Of a stretch of DNA of 64,000 bases, positions 33,664 through 41,834 are shown piece after piece; the stretch's first letter is position 1; every line of letters begins with the position of its first letter. The stretch comes from Butyricicoccus sp. (GTDB lineage: Bacteria; Bacillota; Clostridia; Oscillospirales; Butyricicoccaceae). The notes beneath the pieces are model-generated. The model was not told the DNA's origin, searched no databases, and was given only the letters and a program-made list of their open reading frames with translations. Made by a program: the position numbers and the translations under genes. Where the stretch lies: positions 1 through 64,000 of the forward strand of contig JAGHIZ010000069.1 in assembly GCA_017886875.1 (NCBI GenBank). The letters are read 5' to 3'.

Positions 33664-34188
33664 ATGAAAATCAACATCGTCGAAAGAAAGCTTCGCATTA
33701 AAGATGACCTGCGTGATTATGCGGTTAAAAAAGTTGAAAAGCTGGACAGATATTTCCAGTCAGACGCAACTTCTACTATTACTTTTAGCGAACTCAAAGG
33801 CCGCCAAACAGTTGAAATTACGGTCAACAACAAAAGCATGATTGTTCGTGCTGAGGAGACCACAACAGATATGTTTGCGTCGGTTGACGGTGCGATTAAT
33901 CATATTGAACGCCAGATTCGCAAAAATAAGACTCGTCTTAGCAAGCGTCTGCGTGAAGGTGCATTTGAAAAAATGGCAGCTCAAGAAGCAGAGCTTGAAG
34001 AAGATACCTTTGAGGTAGTGCGTCATAAGCGTTTTGAAGTGGAGCAGATGTCAGTTGATGAAGCTATTTTGCAGATGAATCTAATCGGACACCAGTTCTT
34101 CTTCTTTAAGAACGCTGATAATAATGATGCTCCGGCAGTTATTTATAAGCGTGCTGCTGGCGGTTATGGTCTGATTGAAAGCGAATAA
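33664..34188 (+). CDS. hpf: Ribosome hibernation-promoting factor, long form
   Basis: A 174-residue long HPF. The N-terminal S30AE domain (about 1-100; KINIVERKLRIKDDLRDYAV and VDGAINHIERQIRKNKTRL) binds the decoding centre. The C-terminal dimerisation domain (about 115-174; VVRHKRFEVEQMSVDEAILQMNL, GHQFFFFKN and the end YGLIE) joins two 70S ribosomes into inactive 100S particles in stationary phase. A long leader with two possible promoters suggests growth-phase control. GGAGAT precedes the ATG. Confidence 0.96.
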   Translation: MKINIVERKLRIKDDLRDYAVKKVEKLDRYFQSDATSTITFSELKGRQTVEITVNNKSMIVRAEETTTDMFASVDGAINHIERQIRKNKTRLSKRLREGAFEKMAAQEAELEEDTFEVVRHKRFEVEQMSVDEAILQMNLIGHQFFFFKNADNNDAPAVIYKRAAGGYGLIESE

Positions 34189-34196
34189 ATAAATAT

Positions 34197-34230
34197 AGCG
34201 GACTGAATTTGTTTTCAGTCCGCTTTTTTC
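34197..34230. terminator. Intrinsic terminator between convergent hpf and ruvX
   Basis: AGCGGACTGAA (34197-34207) pairs with TTCAGTCCGCT (34214-34224), followed by T6. The ruvX stop lies in the stem. Confidence 0.85.
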
Positions 34231-34643
34231 TGTATGCGTTTAAAATCAAGATATCCTTGTAAAATAAGTGTGGCTGCAACTGCATCAACACTCTGTCTGT
34301 GCTTTTTCATCTTTTTGCCGCTTTGATGTAAAATTTGATGTGCTGCAACTGTGGTTTGTCGCTCGTCCCATAAAACCACATTTAAACCAGTTCTATCCGC
34401 TAAATCATTTGCAAGTGCTTTGCATTTTTCCGCTCTTTCACCAACAGAACCGTCCATATTTTTTGGATATCCCAAAACAATTTCTTCAACTTTGTTTTGA
34501 TTTATATAATCACATAGTTTATCAAGCAGTTTTTCTCTGTTCCATTCAGAAATTACAGATGGTGAGCCTGCAAGCATTCCAGTTACATCAGAAAGTGAAA
34601 GCCCAGTTCTTGCATCACCATAATCTATTCCTAAAATTTTCAT
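34215..34643 (-). CDS. ruvX: Holliday junction resolvase-like protein RuvX (YqgF)
   Basis: A 142-residue RNase H-fold nuclease. The motifs are MKILGIDYGDARTGLSLSD (first catalytic Asp), VEEIVLGYPKNMDGS, LNVVLWDERQTT and a C-terminal SVDAVAATLILQGYL with the last Asp. YqgF is an essential or near-essential protein acting in 16S rRNA 5'-end maturation, with junction-resolvase activity proposed. It stands alone here; in many Clostridia it lies next to alaS. Confidence 0.94.
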   Translation of the reverse strand: MKILGIDYGDARTGLSLSDVTGMLAGSPSVISEWNREKLLDKLCDYINQNKVEEIVLGYPKNMDGSVGERAEKCKALANDLADRTGLNVVLWDERQTTVAAHQILHQSGKKMKKHRQSVDAVAATLILQGYLDFKRIQKKAD

Positions 34644-34801
34644 ATTTTTCCTCCAAATAGGTTATAAATCGGTTTTAAAATCAAAGTAATTATAGCATAA
34701 ACATTTAATTATTGGAATTAGAAAAAACAAGCATAAAATATTTGAATAAATTGTTGTATTTAATCAAAATTTAAAAAAGGACGAAAAATATTAAAAACTC
34801 A

Positions 34802-34831
34802 TTGACTTGTATAGTATGGTGGTGTTATAAT
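34802..34831 (+). promoter_or_regulatory. Promoter of rpmG-secE-nusG
   Basis: TTGACT (34802-34807), 18-bp spacer, TGT TATAAT (-10 at 34826-34831). Initiation near 34838 leaves a leader of about 130 nt. Confidence 0.8.
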
Positions 34832-34837
34832 TACCTC

Positions 34838-34966
34838 ACCTATGTGGGTTCTTTTTTTATGCACAAAAACTTGTGCCGAGCCGCAAAGGGAGGCAAACAC
34901 CCTGCTTAAATGGTCAGGGAAATATCACCTTTAAAGGTGTGTTAAACTATAAGGAGGTGCCGCTAC
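34838..34966 (+). promoter_or_regulatory. Structured leader of rpmG-secE-nusG
   Basis: Three hairpins can be drawn: GCACAA/TTGTGC (34861-34866 with 34871-34876), CCCTG/CAGGG (34900-34904 with 34915-34919) and the palindrome CACCTTTAAAGGTG (34926-34939). The CACCTT arm of the last is also complementary to the ribosome site AAGGAGGTG (34951-34959), so the leader could switch between exposing and hiding the start. I know of no named family that matches. Confidence 0.4.
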
Positions 34967-35116
34967 ATGCGCGTTAAAGTAACGCTAGCCTGCACAGAGT
35001 GCAAGCAAAGAAACTACAACACGATGAAGAACAAGAAGAATGATCCGGATCGTCTTGAGATGAACAAGTACTGCCGTTTCTGCAAGAAGCATACACTGCA
35101 TCGTGAAACTAAGTAA
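34967..35116 (+). CDS. rpmG: 50S ribosomal protein L33
   Basis: A 49-residue protein, [19 protein letters not shown]..., with zinc-ribbon cysteines in CTEC and CRFCKK, i.e. the zinc-binding form of L33. The length is normal. It directly precedes secE and nusG, the standard Firmicute order. AAGGAGGTG lies 8 bases ahead of the ATG. Confidence 0.96.
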   Translation: MRVKVTLACTECKQRNYNTMKNKKNDPDRLEMNKYCRFCKKHTLHRETK

Positions 35117-35140
35117 TTGCGGAGAAAGGAAATAACTTCT

Positions 35141-35380
35141 ATGGCAGAGCAGGAAAAGAAAGCTGAAAAGCCAGTGAAGGCCAAAAAGCCTTCTATCTTC
35201 GCAAGAATTGGCAAATGGTTCCATGAGCTAAAAAGCGAATGTAAGAAAATCGTTTGGACAACCCGCAAACAGACTCTTAACAATACCGCTGTAGTTATCG
35301 CTTCAGTTATTATTGTTGGTGTATTTGTTTGGGTACTTGATGCTATTTTCAAGGTTGGCATTTCCGCAATTCTTAGCTGA
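35141..35380 (+). CDS. secE: Preprotein translocase subunit SecE
   Basis: A 79-residue single-pass membrane protein: a charged N-terminus, the amphipathic segment FHELKSECKKIVWTTRKQT, and one transmembrane helix (about 50-72, AVVIASVIIVGVFVWVL). It is an essential SecYEG component. The ATG at 35141 is chosen because GGAGAAAGGA precedes it and MAEQEKKAEK is a typical start; the frame stays open back to the rpmG stop without a better start. Confidence 0.95.
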   Translation: MAEQEKKAEKPVKAKKPSIFARIGKWFHELKSECKKIVWTTRKQTLNNTAVVIASVIIVGVFVWVLDAIFKVGISAILS

Positions 35381-35398
35381 TGAGAGGGGCCTAAGACT

Positions 35399-35926
35399 AT
35401 GTCAGATGCCGCAAAATGGTATGTTGTACACACATACTCAGGCTACGAAAATAAAGTAGCTTCTTCAATTAAACAAGCGGTTGAAAACCGCAGACTTCAT
35501 GACCTTATTGCTGATGTAACCATTCCTGTTGAAAAGGTTACTGAGGTCAAGGACGGCAAAACCCGTGAAATCGAGCGTAAGCTATTTCCAGGATATGTTC
35601 TGGTTAAAATGGTGCTTACTGACGAAAGCTGGTATCTTGTAAGAAATACAAGAGGCTGTACCGGTTTTGTTGGACCGAATTCAAACAAGCCTTTGCCACT
35701 TTCTGATGAGGAAGTTGCTAAAATGGGCGTTGAAAAACGTGAAGTCGAAATCAATTATACAGTTGGTGACAGTGTCCGTGTCATCGCTACTGCTCTTTAT
35801 GGTTCTATAGGTGTTGTTGATGCACTTGAGCCAGACAAGAACAAGGTAACTGTAATTCTCCCTATGATGGGCAGAGAAACCCCTGTTGAGTTTGAACTCA
35901 ATCAGGTTGAGGCTTTGGACGAGTAA
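35399..35926 (+). CDS. nusG: Transcription termination/antitermination protein NusG
   Basis: A 175-residue NusG with the NGN domain (about 1-110; AKWYVVHTYSGYENKV, KLFPGYVLVKM, NTRGCTGFVG) and the C-terminal KOW domain (about 120-175; VGDSVRVIATALYGSIGVV and GRETPVEFELNQVE). It binds RNA polymerase and in Firmicutes promotes pausing. It lies 18 bp after secE and 161 bp before rplK. Confidence 0.97.
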   Translation: MSDAAKWYVVHTYSGYENKVASSIKQAVENRRLHDLIADVTIPVEKVTEVKDGKTREIERKLFPGYVLVKMVLTDESWYLVRNTRGCTGFVGPNSNKPLPLSDEEVAKMGVEKREVEINYTVGDSVRVIATALYGSIGVVDALEPDKNKVTVILPMMGRETPVEFELNQVEALDE

Positions 35927-36017
35927 TTTTATTAAGGCGGAAAATCCGCTTTCATGCATAAATCTATGGCATGAATTTGTCGTATGCTACGCAGTCCACG
36001 CCAAGGAAAGCGTATGC

Positions 36018-36061
36018 GTGGGAGAGCTTACAAAAAATAAGTAACGCTCGCCAGACACCAC
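36018..36061 (+). promoter_or_regulatory. L1-type binding site upstream of rplK
   Basis: The GTGG (36018-36021)/CCAC (36058-36061) stem encloses GGGAGAGC with a GAGC...GCTC inner stem. The GUGGGAG element mimics the L1 binding site of 23S rRNA, as used for L1 feedback on the L11 operon. It ends 27 bp before the rplK start. Confidence 0.55.
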
Positions 36062-36087
36062 ATTTATTTAAGGAGGAAACCTCAACA

Positions 36088-36513
36088 ATGGCACAGAAAG
36101 TAGTAGGTTATATTAAGCTCCAGATTCCAGCAGGTAAGGCAACACCAGCTCCACCAGTAGGTCCTGCTCTAGGCCAGCATGGTGTAAATATCATGTCCTT
36201 TACCAAGGAATTTAACGAGCGTACTAAGAACGACGCAGGTCTTATTATCCCTGTAGTTATCACAGTTTATGCTGACCGTTCATTCAGCTTTGTTACTAAG
36301 ACTCCACCAGCTCCAGTTCTTATCAAGAAGGCTTGTAAGATTGAGTCTGGTTCTGCAGTTCCTAACAAGACTAAGGTAGCTAAGATTTCTAAGGAAGACG
36401 TTCAGAAGATTGCTGAAATGAAAATGCCTGACCTCAACGCTGCTTCTCTTGAGGCTGCTATGAGCATGATTGCAGGTACTTGCCGTTCTATGGGTATCAC
36501 TGTAGAAGAGTAA
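36088..36513 (+). CDS. rplK: 50S ribosomal protein L11
   Basis: A 141-residue L11. The N-terminal domain contains [20 protein letters not shown] and the C-terminal RNA-binding domain (about 75-141) binds the GTPase-associated centre of 23S rRNA. The ATG at 36088 is set by AAGGAGGAAAC and the [16 protein letters not shown] start. Codons are strongly biased to GCT, AAG and GTT, as in the other ribosomal genes here. Confidence 0.97.
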   Translation: MAQKVVGYIKLQIPAGKATPAPPVGPALGQHGVNIMSFTKEFNERTKNDAGLIIPVVITVYADRSFSFVTKTPPAPVLIKKACKIESGSAVPNKTKVAKISKEDVQKIAEMKMPDLNAASLEAAMSMIAGTCRSMGITVEE

Positions 36514-36570
36514 GTTTTTTTAAAAGCTGAAGTTTAAATTTTTTTATGTGCGGTTTAAAGTACCGCTATA

Positions 36571-36599
36571 AGTGGGAGGGTTATTCCCGCATCACCACT
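36571..36599 (+). promoter_or_regulatory. L1-type binding site upstream of rplA
   Basis: AGTGG (36571-36575) pairs with CCACT (36595-36599), enclosing GGGAGGGTTATTCCC. It contains the GUGGGAGG core of the L1 rRNA site. A small hairpin GCGGT/ACCGC (36550-36566) precedes it. Located between rplK and rplA, it is well placed for L1 autoregulation. Confidence 0.65.
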
Positions 36600-36615
36600 C
36601 AAGGAGGATATTATT

Positions 36616-37311
36616 GTGCGCAAAGGTAAAAAGTATGTAGAGAGTGCAAAGCAGATCGATCGTACTAAGCTGTATGACCCATCTGAGGCACTGTCCACCG
36701 TTGTTTCTACTGCAAAAGCAAAGTTTGACGAAACCATCGAGCTGCACGTAAAGCTGGGCGTTGACTCCCGTCATGCTGACCAGCAGGTTCGTGGTGCTAT
36801 CGTTCTGCCACACGGTACTGGTAAGCAGGTTCGTGTTCTTGTATTCGCTAAGGGTCCTAAGGCTGATGAAGCTGTAGCTGCTGGTGCTGAGTACGTTGGT
36901 GCAGAAGAAATGGTTTCTAAAATTCAGAATGAAAACTTCTTCGATTACGATGTAGTAATCGCTACACCTGATATGATGGGTGTTGTAGGTCGTTTAGGTA
37001 AGGTTCTTGGTCCTAAGGGTCTTATGCCAAACCCTAAGGCTGGTACTGTTTCTATGGACGTTACTAAGGCTGTTCAGGAGTCTAAGGCTGGTAAGATTGA
37101 ATACCGTTTAGACAAAACTAACATCATTCACTGTCCAATTGGTAAGGCTTCTTTCGGTGCTGAGAAGTTACAGGAGAACTTTGAGGCTCTGATGGGTGCT
37201 ATTATCAAGGCTAAGCCAGCTGCTGCTAAGGGTCAGTACGTTAAGTCCTGTGTAGTTGCTTCTACTATGGGTCCTGGCGTTAAGATTAACTCTGCTAAGT
37301 TAGGCGGCTAA
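36616..37311 (+). CDS. rplA: 50S ribosomal protein L1
   Basis: A 231-residue L1 of the L1 stalk, with [17 protein letters not shown] (about residues 125-141) and [13 protein letters not shown] as signatures and the usual C-terminal TMGPGVKI. It starts with GTG behind AAGGAGGA. It is both an rRNA protein and the probable translational repressor acting on the sites upstream of rplK and rplA. A terminator ends the unit, so rplJ-rplL is transcribed separately. Confidence 0.97.
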   Translation: MRKGKKYVESAKQIDRTKLYDPSEALSTVVSTAKAKFDETIELHVKLGVDSRHADQQVRGAIVLPHGTGKQVRVLVFAKGPKADEAVAAGAEYVGAEEMVSKIQNENFFDYDVVIATPDMMGVVGRLGKVLGPKGLMPNPKAGTVSMDVTKAVQESKAGKIEYRLDKTNIIHCPIGKASFGAEKLQENFEALMGAIIKAKPAAAKGQYVKSCVVASTMGPGVKINSAKLGG

Positions 37312-37327
37312 TTTATAAGCCATTTTA

Positions 37328-37360
37328 AACCACTTGCATTTATTTGCAAGTGGTTTTTTT
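37328..37360 (+). terminator. Intrinsic terminator after rplA
   Basis: AACCACTTGCA (37328-37338) pairs with TGCAAGTGGTT (37345-37355) and runs into a T-run. Confidence 0.9.
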
Positions 37361-37456
37361 ATATATCGTATGTCCACGACAGAAAGACAAAGTGTATATA
37401 TGTACGCAAAAACAAATAAAAAGTAAAAAATACCCCTTTTAAAACACGAAAAAGTA

Positions 37457-37465
37457 TGATATAAT
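37457..37465 (+). promoter_or_regulatory. Extended -10 promoter of sstT
   Basis: TGA TATAAT (37457-37465) with only a weak -35 (TTTTAA, about 37437). The sstT start is 38 bp downstream. Confidence 0.6.
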
Positions 37466-37502
37466 ACATGCATTGTGAAATTTTAAAGGAGTGAAAGTCT
37501 AA

Positions 37503-38741
37503 ATGAAGGATTTATTTGATAAGTGGAATAAAATAAGCCTTGTAAAACGTATTATATGCGGACTTATTATTGGTGTAGTTCTTGGCTTGCTAGTTCCAAA
37601 TATAACAGTAATCGCTTTATTAGGTGATTTATTTGTTGGTGCATTAAAGGCTGTTGCACCAATTCTTGTATTATTTTTAGTTATGAGTGCTCTTGCTAAA
37701 CATAAAGAGGGAAAACAAACAAATATGAAACGTGTTATTTTCCTTTATTTATTAGGCACATTCCTTGCAGGTTTTGTAGCTGTTGTAGCGAGCTTTATGT
37801 TTCCGCTAACACTTACTTTAACCGAGTCTGCAAGCGGTACAACTCCTCCAGGGGAAATTGGTGAGGTGTTAAAAACTTTGCTTATGAACCTTGTTGCAAA
37901 TCCTGTTGACTCACTTGTTAATGCTAATTATGTAGGTATACTTGCTTGGGCTGTATTATTAGGTATTGCACTTCGTAAAGCTCCAGAAAGTGTTAAAATA
38001 GGTATAGAGGCTATTGCAGATGCTATTTCTCAGATTGTACGCTGGATTATCAGTTTAGCTCCTTTTGGTGTAATGGGACTTGTGTTTAACACTATTTCTC
38101 AGCAGGGTATAGACTCTCTTATTAGTTATGGTAAGTTAATCCTTTTAATTGTTGGTACAATGGCTTTTGTAGCTCTAGTTGTAAATCCTATTGTTACTTT
38201 TATTGGTATTCGCAAAAATCCATATCCATTGGTGCTTAAATGTCTAAAGGATAGTGGTATAACTGCTTTTTTCACCCGTTCTTCTGCTGCAAATATTCCT
38301 GTTAATATGCGACTTTGTGCAGAGCTTGGACTAAATAAAGACACTTATGCTGTTTCTATTCCTTTGGGTGCGACAATAAATATGGGTGGTGCAGCGGTAA
38401 CTATTTCTATTTTAGCCCTTGCTGCTGCTAACACTATGGGTATACAAGTCGATTTTGCTTCTGCTCTTGTGTTAAGTTTATTGTCTGCTATTTCTGCTTG
38501 TGGTGCTTCTGGTGTTGCGGGTGGCTCTTTGCTGCTTGTGCCTTTAGCTTGTAGTCTGTTTGGTATACCTAATGATGTTGCAATGCAAGTTGTTGGTGTT
38601 GGATTTATTGTGGGTGTTATTCAGGACTCTTGCGAAACTGCTATTAACTCATCTACTGATGTACTTTATACCGCTATCGCTGAACTTTCTCAAAATAGAG
38701 AAAAGCAAATTAAAATAGCTAAAAATGCTGCAACCGAATAA
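37503..38741 (+). CDS. sstT: Serine/threonine:Na+ symporter SstT
   Basis: A 412-residue member of the dicarboxylate/amino acid:cation symporter (DAACS) family. It has about eight transmembrane segments plus two re-entrant loops; the C-terminal transport core holds [14 protein letters not shown] (the SSA loop), [13 protein letters not shown] (the NMGG sodium/substrate motif) and the [13 protein letters not shown] loop. The SSAANIP pattern and the overall start match SstT rather than glutamate carriers. It interrupts the usual rplA-rplJ junction with its own promoter and AT-richer codon usage, so it looks like an insertion into the ribosomal cluster. Confidence 0.92.
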   Translation: MKDLFDKWNKISLVKRIICGLIIGVVLGLLVPNITVIALLGDLFVGALKAVAPILVLFLVMSALAKHKEGKQTNMKRVIFLYLLGTFLAGFVAVVASFMFPLTLTLTESASGTTPPGEIGEVLKTLLMNLVANPVDSLVNANYVGILAWAVLLGIALRKAPESVKIGIEAIADAISQIVRWIISLAPFGVMGLVFNTISQQGIDSLISYGKLILLIVGTMAFVALVVNPIVTFIGIRKNPYPLVLKCLKDSGITAFFTRSSAANIPVNMRLCAELGLNKDTYAVSIPLGATINMGGAAVTISILALAAANTMGIQVDFASALVLSLLSAISACGASGVAGGSLLLVPLACSLFGIPNDVAMQVVGVGFIVGVIQDSCETAINSSTDVLYTAIAELSQNREKQIKIAKNAATE

Positions 38742-38776
38742 AAAATAAAAAAATACAAAAAATCTTAAAAAAGTGC

Positions 38777-38804
38777 TTGACATTTGTGAAAACCATGTTA
38801 TACT
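38777..38804 (+). promoter_or_regulatory. Promoter of rplJ-rplL
   Basis: TTGACA (38777-38782), 16-bp spacer, TGT TATACT (-10 at 38799-38804). It feeds directly into the L10 leader. Confidence 0.85.
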
Positions 38805-38810
38805 AAAATA

Positions 38811-38940
38811 GCTTGGTCAAAGACAGCCGGTAGCCGTGGGGCTTTAAAGATTTGATATCGCCAGCCGAGGTCAGTGCACATGTGATTTAGTTAATTGTGT
38901 GTCCTCTTGTGTCTTTGTACAAGAGGACATTTTATTTTTC
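38811..38940 (+). promoter_or_regulatory. L10 leader with attenuator terminator
   Basis: The leader upstream of rplJ has the conserved L10-binding pattern: AAAGACAGCCGGTAGC (about 38819-38834) and CCAGCCGAGGTCAGTGC (38861-38877). A strong hairpin GTCCTCTTGT/ACAAGAGGAC (38901-38910 with 38919-38928) and a T-rich tail follow. In Bacillus the L10(L12)4 complex binds this leader and promotes termination; the same arrangement is visible here. It ends about 16 bp ahead of rplJ. Confidence 0.85.
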
Positions 38941-38955
38941 TGGAGGTGAAACAAG

Positions 38956-39522
38956 ATGCCTAACGCAAAGATTTTGGAAGAAAAGAAGGCTCTGGTCGCT
39001 TCTTTGATAGAGAAAATCAAGAACTCCCCAGCAGGCGTTCTAGTTGATTACAAGGGCATTAACGTTGAAGATGACACTAAGCTCCGTCGTGAGCTGCGTG
39101 CTGCAGGCGTTGAGTATGCTGTTATCAAGAACACCATGATCCGTTTTGCTGCTAAGGAACTCGGTTTTGATTTATTCGATGAGCACCTTAACGGTACTAC
39201 TGCTCTGGCTATCAGCACTAACGACGATGTTGTTTCTGCTGCAAAAATTCTTAACGAGTATGCTAAGAAGCATGACAATTTTAAAATCAAGGCTGGTTAC
39301 CTAGAAGGCGAAGCAATCCCTGCTTCTGAGGTTCTAAAGCTAGCTGAGATGCCAAGCCGTGAAGGCCTCATCGCTCAGGTTCTGTACGGTTTCAACTTCC
39401 CTATTACTCAGCTTGTTATCGCTCTCGATAACATCGCTAAGAAGACTGAGGACGGAGAAGCTCTAGTATCTACTCTGGTAGCTCCAAAGGAAGCTGCTAC
39501 AGAGGAAGCTGCTGCTGAATAA
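38956..39522 (+). CDS. rplJ: 50S ribosomal protein L10
   Basis: A 188-residue L10, base of the L7/L12 stalk. The globular RNA-binding half contains SPAGVLVDYKGINV, LRRELRAAGVEYAVIKNTM and LNGTTALAIS. The C-terminal helix that carries L7/L12 dimers ends in an A/E-rich tail. It is slightly longer than Bacillus L10 (about 166 residues) because of that tail. It is the effector of the upstream leader. GGAGGTG precedes the ATG. Confidence 0.97.
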   Translation: MPNAKILEEKKALVASLIEKIKNSPAGVLVDYKGINVEDDTKLRRELRAAGVEYAVIKNTMIRFAAKELGFDLFDEHLNGTTALAISTNDDVVSAAKILNEYAKKHDNFKIKAGYLEGEAIPASEVLKLAEMPSREGLIAQVLYGFNFPITQLVIALDNIAKKTEDGEALVSTLVAPKEAATEEAAAE

Positions 39523-39577
39523 TTTAGCAGCTTGACATTTTTATTTATTTAATTTAAAAAATTGGAGGTTTACTACC

Positions 39578-39946
39578 ATGACTATTGCAGAGATTATGGA
39601 AGCTGTAAAGAACCTTAAGGTTCTTGAGCTAGCTGAGCTGGTTAAGGCTCTTGAAGAAGAATTTGGCGTATCCGCTATGCCTGTTGCTGTTGCAGGTGCA
39701 GGTGCTGGTGCTGGTGCTGCTGCTGAGGAAGAGAAGACTGAGTTTGACGTTGAGCTAACTGATGCTGGTTCTTCTAAGATTAACGTTATCAAGGTTGTTC
39801 GTGCTATCACCGGTCTTGGCCTGAAGGAAGCTAAGGAGAAGGTTGACGGTGCTCCTGCAATCATCAAGGAAGCTGCTTCTAAGGAAGATGCAGAGTCCAT
39901 CAAGGCTCAGCTTGAAGAAGCTGGTGCTAAGGTAACTCTGAAGTAA
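39578..39946 (+). CDS. rplL: 50S ribosomal protein L7/L12
   Basis: A 122-residue L7/L12 with the N-terminal dimerisation domain (1-35), a flexible Ala/Gly hinge (about 36-52, [14 protein letters not shown]) and the C-terminal factor-binding domain ([31 protein letters not shown]). It recruits translational GTPases to the ribosome. A terminator follows directly. Confidence 0.98.
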   Translation: MTIAEIMEAVKNLKVLELAELVKALEEEFGVSAMPVAVAGAGAGAGAAAEEEKTEFDVELTDAGSSKINVIKVVRAITGLGLKEAKEKVDGAPAIIKEAASKEDAESIKAQLEEAGAKVTLK

Positions 39947-39969
39947 ATTTCAGACTAATTTAGCTTATA

Positions 39970-40000
39970 AATCCAAGGCAATTTTGCCTTGGATTTTTTA
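39970..40000 (+). terminator. Intrinsic terminator after rplL
   Basis: AATCCAAGGCA (39970-39980) pairs with TGCCTTGGATT (39985-39995), followed by T6. Confidence 0.9.
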
Positions 40001-40035
40001 CTTTGTCAAAAAATCGTAATAAAATTGTACATGCA

Positions 40036-40064
40036 TTGATTTTATAGTAAAAGTTTGATAGAAT
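40036..40064 (+). promoter_or_regulatory. Sigma-A promoter of the trkH-family gene
   Basis: TTGATT (40036-40041), 17-bp spacer, TAGAAT (40059-40064), 38 bp before the start codon. Confidence 0.6.
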
Positions 40065-40101
40065 AATTTAACGATTAAAAAGAGCTAAGGAGAGATGAAA
40101 T

Positions 40102-41445
40102 ATGAGCTTGCTCATTGGGCGAATGACTCCAACCAAAATTATAGTTACAGGTTATTTGTCTATCATTTTATGTGGTGCATTGCTGCTTATGTTGCCTTTT
40201 TCTAGTCAACAGCATTTAGTAACACCGTTTTTAGATGCATTATTTACCGCAACTTCTGCAACATGCGTCACAGGTCTTATTGTTTATGATACTGCAACTC
40301 ATTGGTCATTGTTTGGTCAAATTATTATAATTACACTTATTCAAATAGGTGGTTTAGGTTTTATTACAATGGCTACTATGATTGCCACTATTTCAAGACG
40401 TAGAATAGGTCTTAAATCCCGCTTTGTAATGCAGGAATCTATTGCAGCTCCTCAAATGGGTGGTATTGTTAGACTGACTCGTTTTGTTTTTACTGTTACA
40501 ATAGTGGTTGAAGTTACAGGTGCTATTATTTTATCACTTAGATTTATACCTATGTTTGGTTTTATAAAAGGTGTTTGGTATGGTGTTTTCCATTCGATAT
40601 CAGCCTTTTGTAATGCTGGTTTTGACCTTATGGGCTCTTATAGCGGTGAATTTACTTCTCTTACTGCATTTGAGTCTGATTGGATTGTAAATATTGTAAT
40701 TATGTTTCTTATTGTCTTTGGTGGTCTTGGTTTCTATGTTTGGGAAGATATGTGGCTACACAGAAGGGATAAAAAGCATTTTTCACTTCAAAGTAAAATG
40801 GTACTTTGTGCAACGGCTTTTCTTATTATTGTTCCTGCTATTTTTCTTTTGATTTTCCAGTATGGCAATATGGAAACAGGTCTTACAAGACCAGCTCAAG
40901 GATTAGCTGCACTTTTCCAATCAGTAACAACCCGTACAGCTGGTTTTAATTCAGTAGGTCTTGATAAACTTCAGCCTAATAGTCAGTTGCTTATGATAAT
41001 GCTTATGCTTGTAGGTGGCTCTCCAGGTTCAACCGCAGGCGGTATGAAAACTACTACATTTGTCGTTTTATTATTGTGTATTCATGCAGTTATAAGAAAA
41101 GAAGACGAGCTTGAATGCTTTGGTCGTAGAATAGATAAAACTGTGCTTAAAAATGCTGTTACAATCGCTATTAGTTATGTTATGTTATGCTTGTTTGGTG
41201 CAATGGCTATCTGTTATTTTGATGGTGTTACAATGATGCAAGCCGCTTTTGAAACATCTTCTGCTATTGCGACAGTAGGTCTTACACTTGGCATAACTCC
41301 AAATTTAAGCACAGCATCACATGTTATTTTAATATTTTTAATGTTCCTAGGGCGTGTAGGTTGTATGACTATGTTATATGCTATTGTACAGAGTCAAAAC
41401 CACGGATTATCTAAAAAACCACTTGAAAAAGTGGCTGTTGGTTAA
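40102..41445 (+). CDS. TrkH/KtrB-family potassium uptake protein
   Basis: A 447-residue membrane protein with four channel-like M1-P-M2 repeats. The selectivity-filter loops can be picked out: SATCVTGL, SAFCNAGFD, TTRTAGFNSVG and SAIATVGLT, each with the filter glycine. It mediates Na+- or H+-linked K+ uptake. TrkH/KtrB needs a cytoplasmic RCK partner (KtrA/TrkA), but none is adjacent, so the partner is encoded elsewhere. It has its own promoter between the ribosomal genes rplL and rpmE. Confidence 0.92.
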   Translation: MSLLIGRMTPTKIIVTGYLSIILCGALLLMLPFSSQQHLVTPFLDALFTATSATCVTGLIVYDTATHWSLFGQIIIITLIQIGGLGFITMATMIATISRRRIGLKSRFVMQESIAAPQMGGIVRLTRFVFTVTIVVEVTGAIILSLRFIPMFGFIKGVWYGVFHSISAFCNAGFDLMGSYSGEFTSLTAFESDWIVNIVIMFLIVFGGLGFYVWEDMWLHRRDKKHFSLQSKMVLCATAFLIIVPAIFLLIFQYGNMETGLTRPAQGLAALFQSVTTRTAGFNSVGLDKLQPNSQLLMIMLMLVGGSPGSTAGGMKTTTFVVLLLCIHAVIRKEDELECFGRRIDKTVLKNAVTIAISYVMLCLFGAMAICYFDGVTMMQAAFETSSAIATVGLTLGITPNLSTASHVILIFLMFLGRVGCMTMLYAIVQSQNHGLSKKPLEKVAVG

Positions 41446-41476
41446 AAAGAAATTTTGAATAAAAATTAAAAAAAGC

Positions 41477-41505
41477 TTGCAATTTGTATTACTGTGTGAT
41501 ATTAT
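41477..41505 (+). promoter_or_regulatory. Sigma-A promoter of rpmE
   Basis: TTGCAA (41477-41482), 17-bp spacer, TATTAT (41500-41505). Confidence 0.7.
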
Positions 41506-41549
41506 AACCTTACGACTGTAATGCCTAAACCGGAAAGAGGTGAAACAAC

Positions 41550-41753
41550 ATGAAGCAGGGTATCCACCCAGATTATAAGCAGACAACTATTCGTTGTGCT
41601 TGCGGCAATATCATCGAGACTGGCTCCACCAAGGAGAACATCGTAGTAGACGTTTGCTCGAAGTGTCACCCGTTCTTCACCGGTAAGCAGAAGCTGGTAG
41701 ACACCGGCGGACGTGTTGATCGCTTCAAGAAGCGTTTTAATCTCGACAAGTAA
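41550..41753 (+). CDS. rpmE: 50S ribosomal protein L31, zinc-binding type
   Basis: A 67-residue L31 with zinc ligands in CACGN and [13 protein letters not shown], so it is the zinc-containing form that can be exchanged under zinc limitation in other Firmicutes. AAAGAGGTG precedes the ATG. Codon usage is more GC-rich than in the flanking genes, consistent with selection for high expression. A terminator follows. Confidence 0.97.
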   Translation: MKQGIHPDYKQTTIRCACGNIIETGSTKENIVVDVCSKCHPFFTGKQKLVDTGGRVDRFKKRFNLDK

Positions 41754-41757
41754 TGTT

Positions 41758-41793
41758 AAGCCATCGATTGCGTTTGCTTTCGATGGCTTTTCT
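41758..41793 (+). terminator. Intrinsic terminator after rpmE
   Basis: AAGCCATCGA (41758-41767) pairs with TCGATGGCTT (41780-41789), then TTCTATTTT. Confidence 0.8.
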
Positions 41794-41834
41794 ATTTTAC
41801 CATTTCTATTTTTTAGAGTAGGAGGGTTAAGTTT

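Noticed and set aside
34842..34934. 30-codon upstream ORF in the rpmG leader
   Set aside because: It begins almost at the predicted transcription start with no ribosome site, so translation is unlikely.
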